DNA of 64,000 nucleotides from Paraburkholderia rhizosphaerae (GTDB lineage: Bacteria > Pseudomonadota > Gammaproteobacteria > Burkholderiales > Burkholderiaceae). The notes below the pieces were generated by a model. That model was not told the DNA's origin. It saw only the letters and a program-made list of their open reading frames with translations, and ran no database searches. The stretch covers positions 1-64,000 of the forward strand of contig NZ_SORE01000032.1 of assembly GCF_004366595.1 (NCBI RefSeq), written 5' to 3'. The position numbers and the translations under genes are program-made. Shown piece by piece: positions 62,385 to 64,000 of this stretch (positions are counted from its first letter, which is position 1; each line of letters starts with the position of its first letter).

Positions 62385-63713
62385 CTAGCGTCCCCGTACA
62401 GCAGCAGAATCGAATCCAGCTGCTTGGGGGACGCGCTCGCTATCGTCCGGATCGATGCGGCCATCGAGCACCGCCTTCGCGGTCACACGATCGAGCGCAC
62501 CTTCCCAGCTAGCGACCGCAAGCGTCGCGACACCGTTGCCGATCAGGTTCGTCACCGCACGCGCTTCGTTCAGGAAGCGATCGACGCCGAGCAGCAGCAC
62601 CAGACCCGTCACCGGGATCTGATGCATCGATGCCAGCGTCGCCGCGAGCGCGACAAAGCCGGCGCCCGCGACCCCCGCCGAACCCTTCGATGTAAACAGC
62701 AGCACACCGAGCACGATCAGTTGATCTTCCAGCGTGAGATGGATGTTCATCGCCTGCGCGACGAAAATCGCCGCCATCGTCAGATAGATCGACGTGCCGT
62801 CCGCGTTGAACGTATAACCGGTCGGCAGCACCATGCCGACCACCGACTTGCGGCAGCCCAGTTGCTCCATCTTCACGAGCATTTGCGGCAACACCGCCTC
62901 GGTGGACGCGGTACCGAACGTGATCAGGATTTCATCCTTGATATAGCGCAGGAACTTCCACAGCGACAACCCGCACATCCGCATGATCACGCCGAGAATC
63001 ACGACAACGAACACGATCGACGTCAGATACACGCACAGCATCAGGGCGCCGAATTGTTTAAGCGTGCCGATGCCGTACTTGCCGACGGTAAACGCAATGC
63101 CGCCGAACGCGCCAATCGGCGCGACGTACATCACGATCCGCACGACGCCGAACATCCCATGCAGGAAGGTGTCGAGCGTGTCGACGAACGGCTCGGCGCG
63201 CTTGCCCATTCTCGCGAGCGCAACCGCAAACAGCACCGAGAAGAAAATGATCTGCAGCATGTCGCCGTTCGCGAATGAACCGACCACCGTGGATGGCACG
63301 ATGCCCATCAAAAACGCAATCGCGCCATGTTCTTTCGCCGCGTGGGTGTAGGTGGCGATCGCCGCGCCGTCGATATGCGACGGATCGACGTTCATGCCGA
63401 CGCCCGGCTTCATCAGGTTCACGACGACAAGACCGATCGCGAGCGCGAAGGTCGACACGATTTCAAAGTACAACAGCGCCTTGACGCCGACGCGCCCCGC
63501 TTCATGGATGTCGTTCATCCGGGCGATACCGACTACCACCGATGCAAAGATGATCGGTGCGAGCAGCATGCGGATCAGTTTGATGAACAGATCGCCGAGC
63601 GGCTTCATCTGCGCGCCGAGATCGGGATTGAAATGCCCGAGCAAAACACCGATCGCGATGCCGATCAGCACCTGCACGTACAGCTTGGAAAGGGTCTTTC
63701 TGATGCGAATCAT
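62385..63713 (-). CDS. dctA: C4-dicarboxylate:cation symporter
   Basis: This 442-residue DAACS-family transporter imports succinate, fumarate, malate and some aspartate or orotate. The signature regions are FIKLIRMLLAPIIFASVVVG, the serine-rich loop ITFGTASTEAVLPQ, LPTGYTFNADGTSIYLTMA and the second reentrant loop VLLFTSKGSAGVAGAGF, followed by LNEARAVTNLIGNG. All core binding residues are in place. No DctBD regulators are in the window. Confidence 0.95.
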   Translation of the reverse strand: MIRIRKTLSKLYVQVLIGIAIGVLLGHFNPDLGAQMKPLGDLFIKLIRMLLAPIIFASVVVGIARMNDIHEAGRVGVKALLYFEIVSTFALAIGLVVVNLMKPGVGMNVDPSHIDGAAIATYTHAAKEHGAIAFLMGIVPSTVVGSFANGDMLQIIFFSVLFAVALARMGKRAEPFVDTLDTFLHGMFGVVRIVMYVAPIGAFGGIAFTVGKYGIGTLKQFGALMLCVYLTSIVFVVVILGVIMRMCGLSLWKFLRYIKDEILITFGTASTEAVLPQMLVKMEQLGCRKSVVGMVLPTGYTFNADGTSIYLTMAAIFVAQAMNIHLTLEDQLIVLGVLLFTSKGSAGVAGAGFVALAATLASMHQIPVTGLVLLLGVDRFLNEARAVTNLIGNGVATLAVASWEGALDRVTAKAVLDGRIDPDDSERVPQAAGFDSAAVRGR

Positions 63714-63907
63714 CTGGGTCTCCTTCTTCCTGCTTCAGCGTTACGCCCCGAAAAAAAGCCGCAAGCGTACCGGTGGAACATGACAATGGGGAGCTCGCGC
63801 CCATCGTGTTTCCGTTGTCTTTCGAGTAATCCCCTTTGCAACGACGAAACCGCTTGTCCTCCGCTCTCCGTTGCAGAGGGACAGGCGGCCTGTTTTAAGC
63901 GGCGCGA

Positions 63908-64000
63908 CTACGCCGACACTTCCTGCATGACTTTGATCAGATCGCTCTTGCCTTCGAAGCCAATACCCGGCAGGTCCGGCATCGTGATATAGCCGTTGTC
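63908..64000 (-). CDS. C-terminal fragment of an enolase-superfamily (mandelate racemase-like) protein
   Basis: The frame runs off the right edge and ends at 63908. Its last 30 residues read GYITMPDLPGIGFEGKSDLI and then a short helix. This matches the C-terminal strand of mandelate racemase/muconate lactonizing enzymes such as sugar-acid dehydratases. The active site lies outside the window, so the substrate cannot be judged. Confidence 0.7.
   Translation of the reverse strand, partial: DNGYITMPDLPGIGFEGKSDLIKVMQEVSA

Noticed and set aside
1..64000. Insertion sequences, integrases, prophage or CRISPR
   Set aside because: No transposase or recombinase domains, no long terminal inverted repeats and no regularly spaced repeats were seen.

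Overview
The window looks like a chromosomal segment of a GC-rich betaproteobacterium of the Burkholderiaceae, most likely Paraburkholderia or a close relative. The basis is the uniform high GC with strong G/C third positions, the DUF4148 protein, the phnSTUV/phnW/phnA/phnY gene set, the PaoABC-type oxidoreductase, the czc metal-efflux cluster and the MHYT-GGDEF-EAL protein. Genus is inference. No transposase, integrase, CRISPR array or tRNA was found.

Layout. Bases 1-145 hold, on the minus strand, the promoter and boxB/boxA/boxC leader of an rRNA operon whose 16S gene should lie just left of the window. Bases 312-9336 are a 2-aminoethylphosphonate (AEP) island. It has an ABC importer (phnS-T-U-V), phosphonoacetate hydrolase (phnA), phosphonoacetaldehyde dehydrogenase (phnY) and a PhnZ-like HD-domain protein on the minus strand, with the transaminase phnW divergent. 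A DeoR regulator sits next to phnW. Together they import AEP, convert it to phosphonoacetaldehyde, then phosphonoacetate, then acetate plus phosphate. Bases 10434-22440 are mixed: a degenerate UbiB-like protein, a DMT exporter, an L,D-transpeptidase, nadE, small exported proteins, and two adjacent peptidases (S10 and sedolisin S53).

Bases 22587-35328 are rich in regulators: Lrp next to LysE, ArsR next to an Old Yellow Enzyme, a second LysE, an FUSC transporter, a NifQ-like protein and a c-di-GMP protein. They also hold an unusual aspartate carbamoyltransferase with an N-terminal helix-turn-helix, a LysR regulator and an orphan FixJ-type regulator. Bases 36832-40782 encode a Tat-exported molybdenum aldehyde oxidoreductase (paoABC). 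Bases 40924-50860 are a metal-resistance block: an SmtB-type sensor divergent from a CDF exporter, then czcCBA with a two-component system. Bases 50993-53574 encode a cytochrome b561, a molybdopterin oxidoreductase and two exported proteins. The remainder is housekeeping and accessory: a MocA-like cytidylyltransferase, a PIG-L deacetylase, a GNAT, MipA/OmpV, a glycine-zipper lipoprotein, a chemoreceptor, dctA and the tail of an enolase-superfamily gene.

The most striking observation is the HTH-aspartate carbamoyltransferase. A perfect 9-3-9 palindrome overlaps the -10 element of its promoter, and a near-identical copy lies in the coding sequence just after the HTH domain. This suggests an autoregulating enzyme-repressor fusion. 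Also notable are the PhnZ-like HD protein with a complete di-iron ligand set and the Tyr/Glu gating pair, a catalytically dead-looking UbiB paralogue, a NifQ-like protein lacking one cluster cysteine, and a hexanucleotide microsatellite between two divergent promoters.
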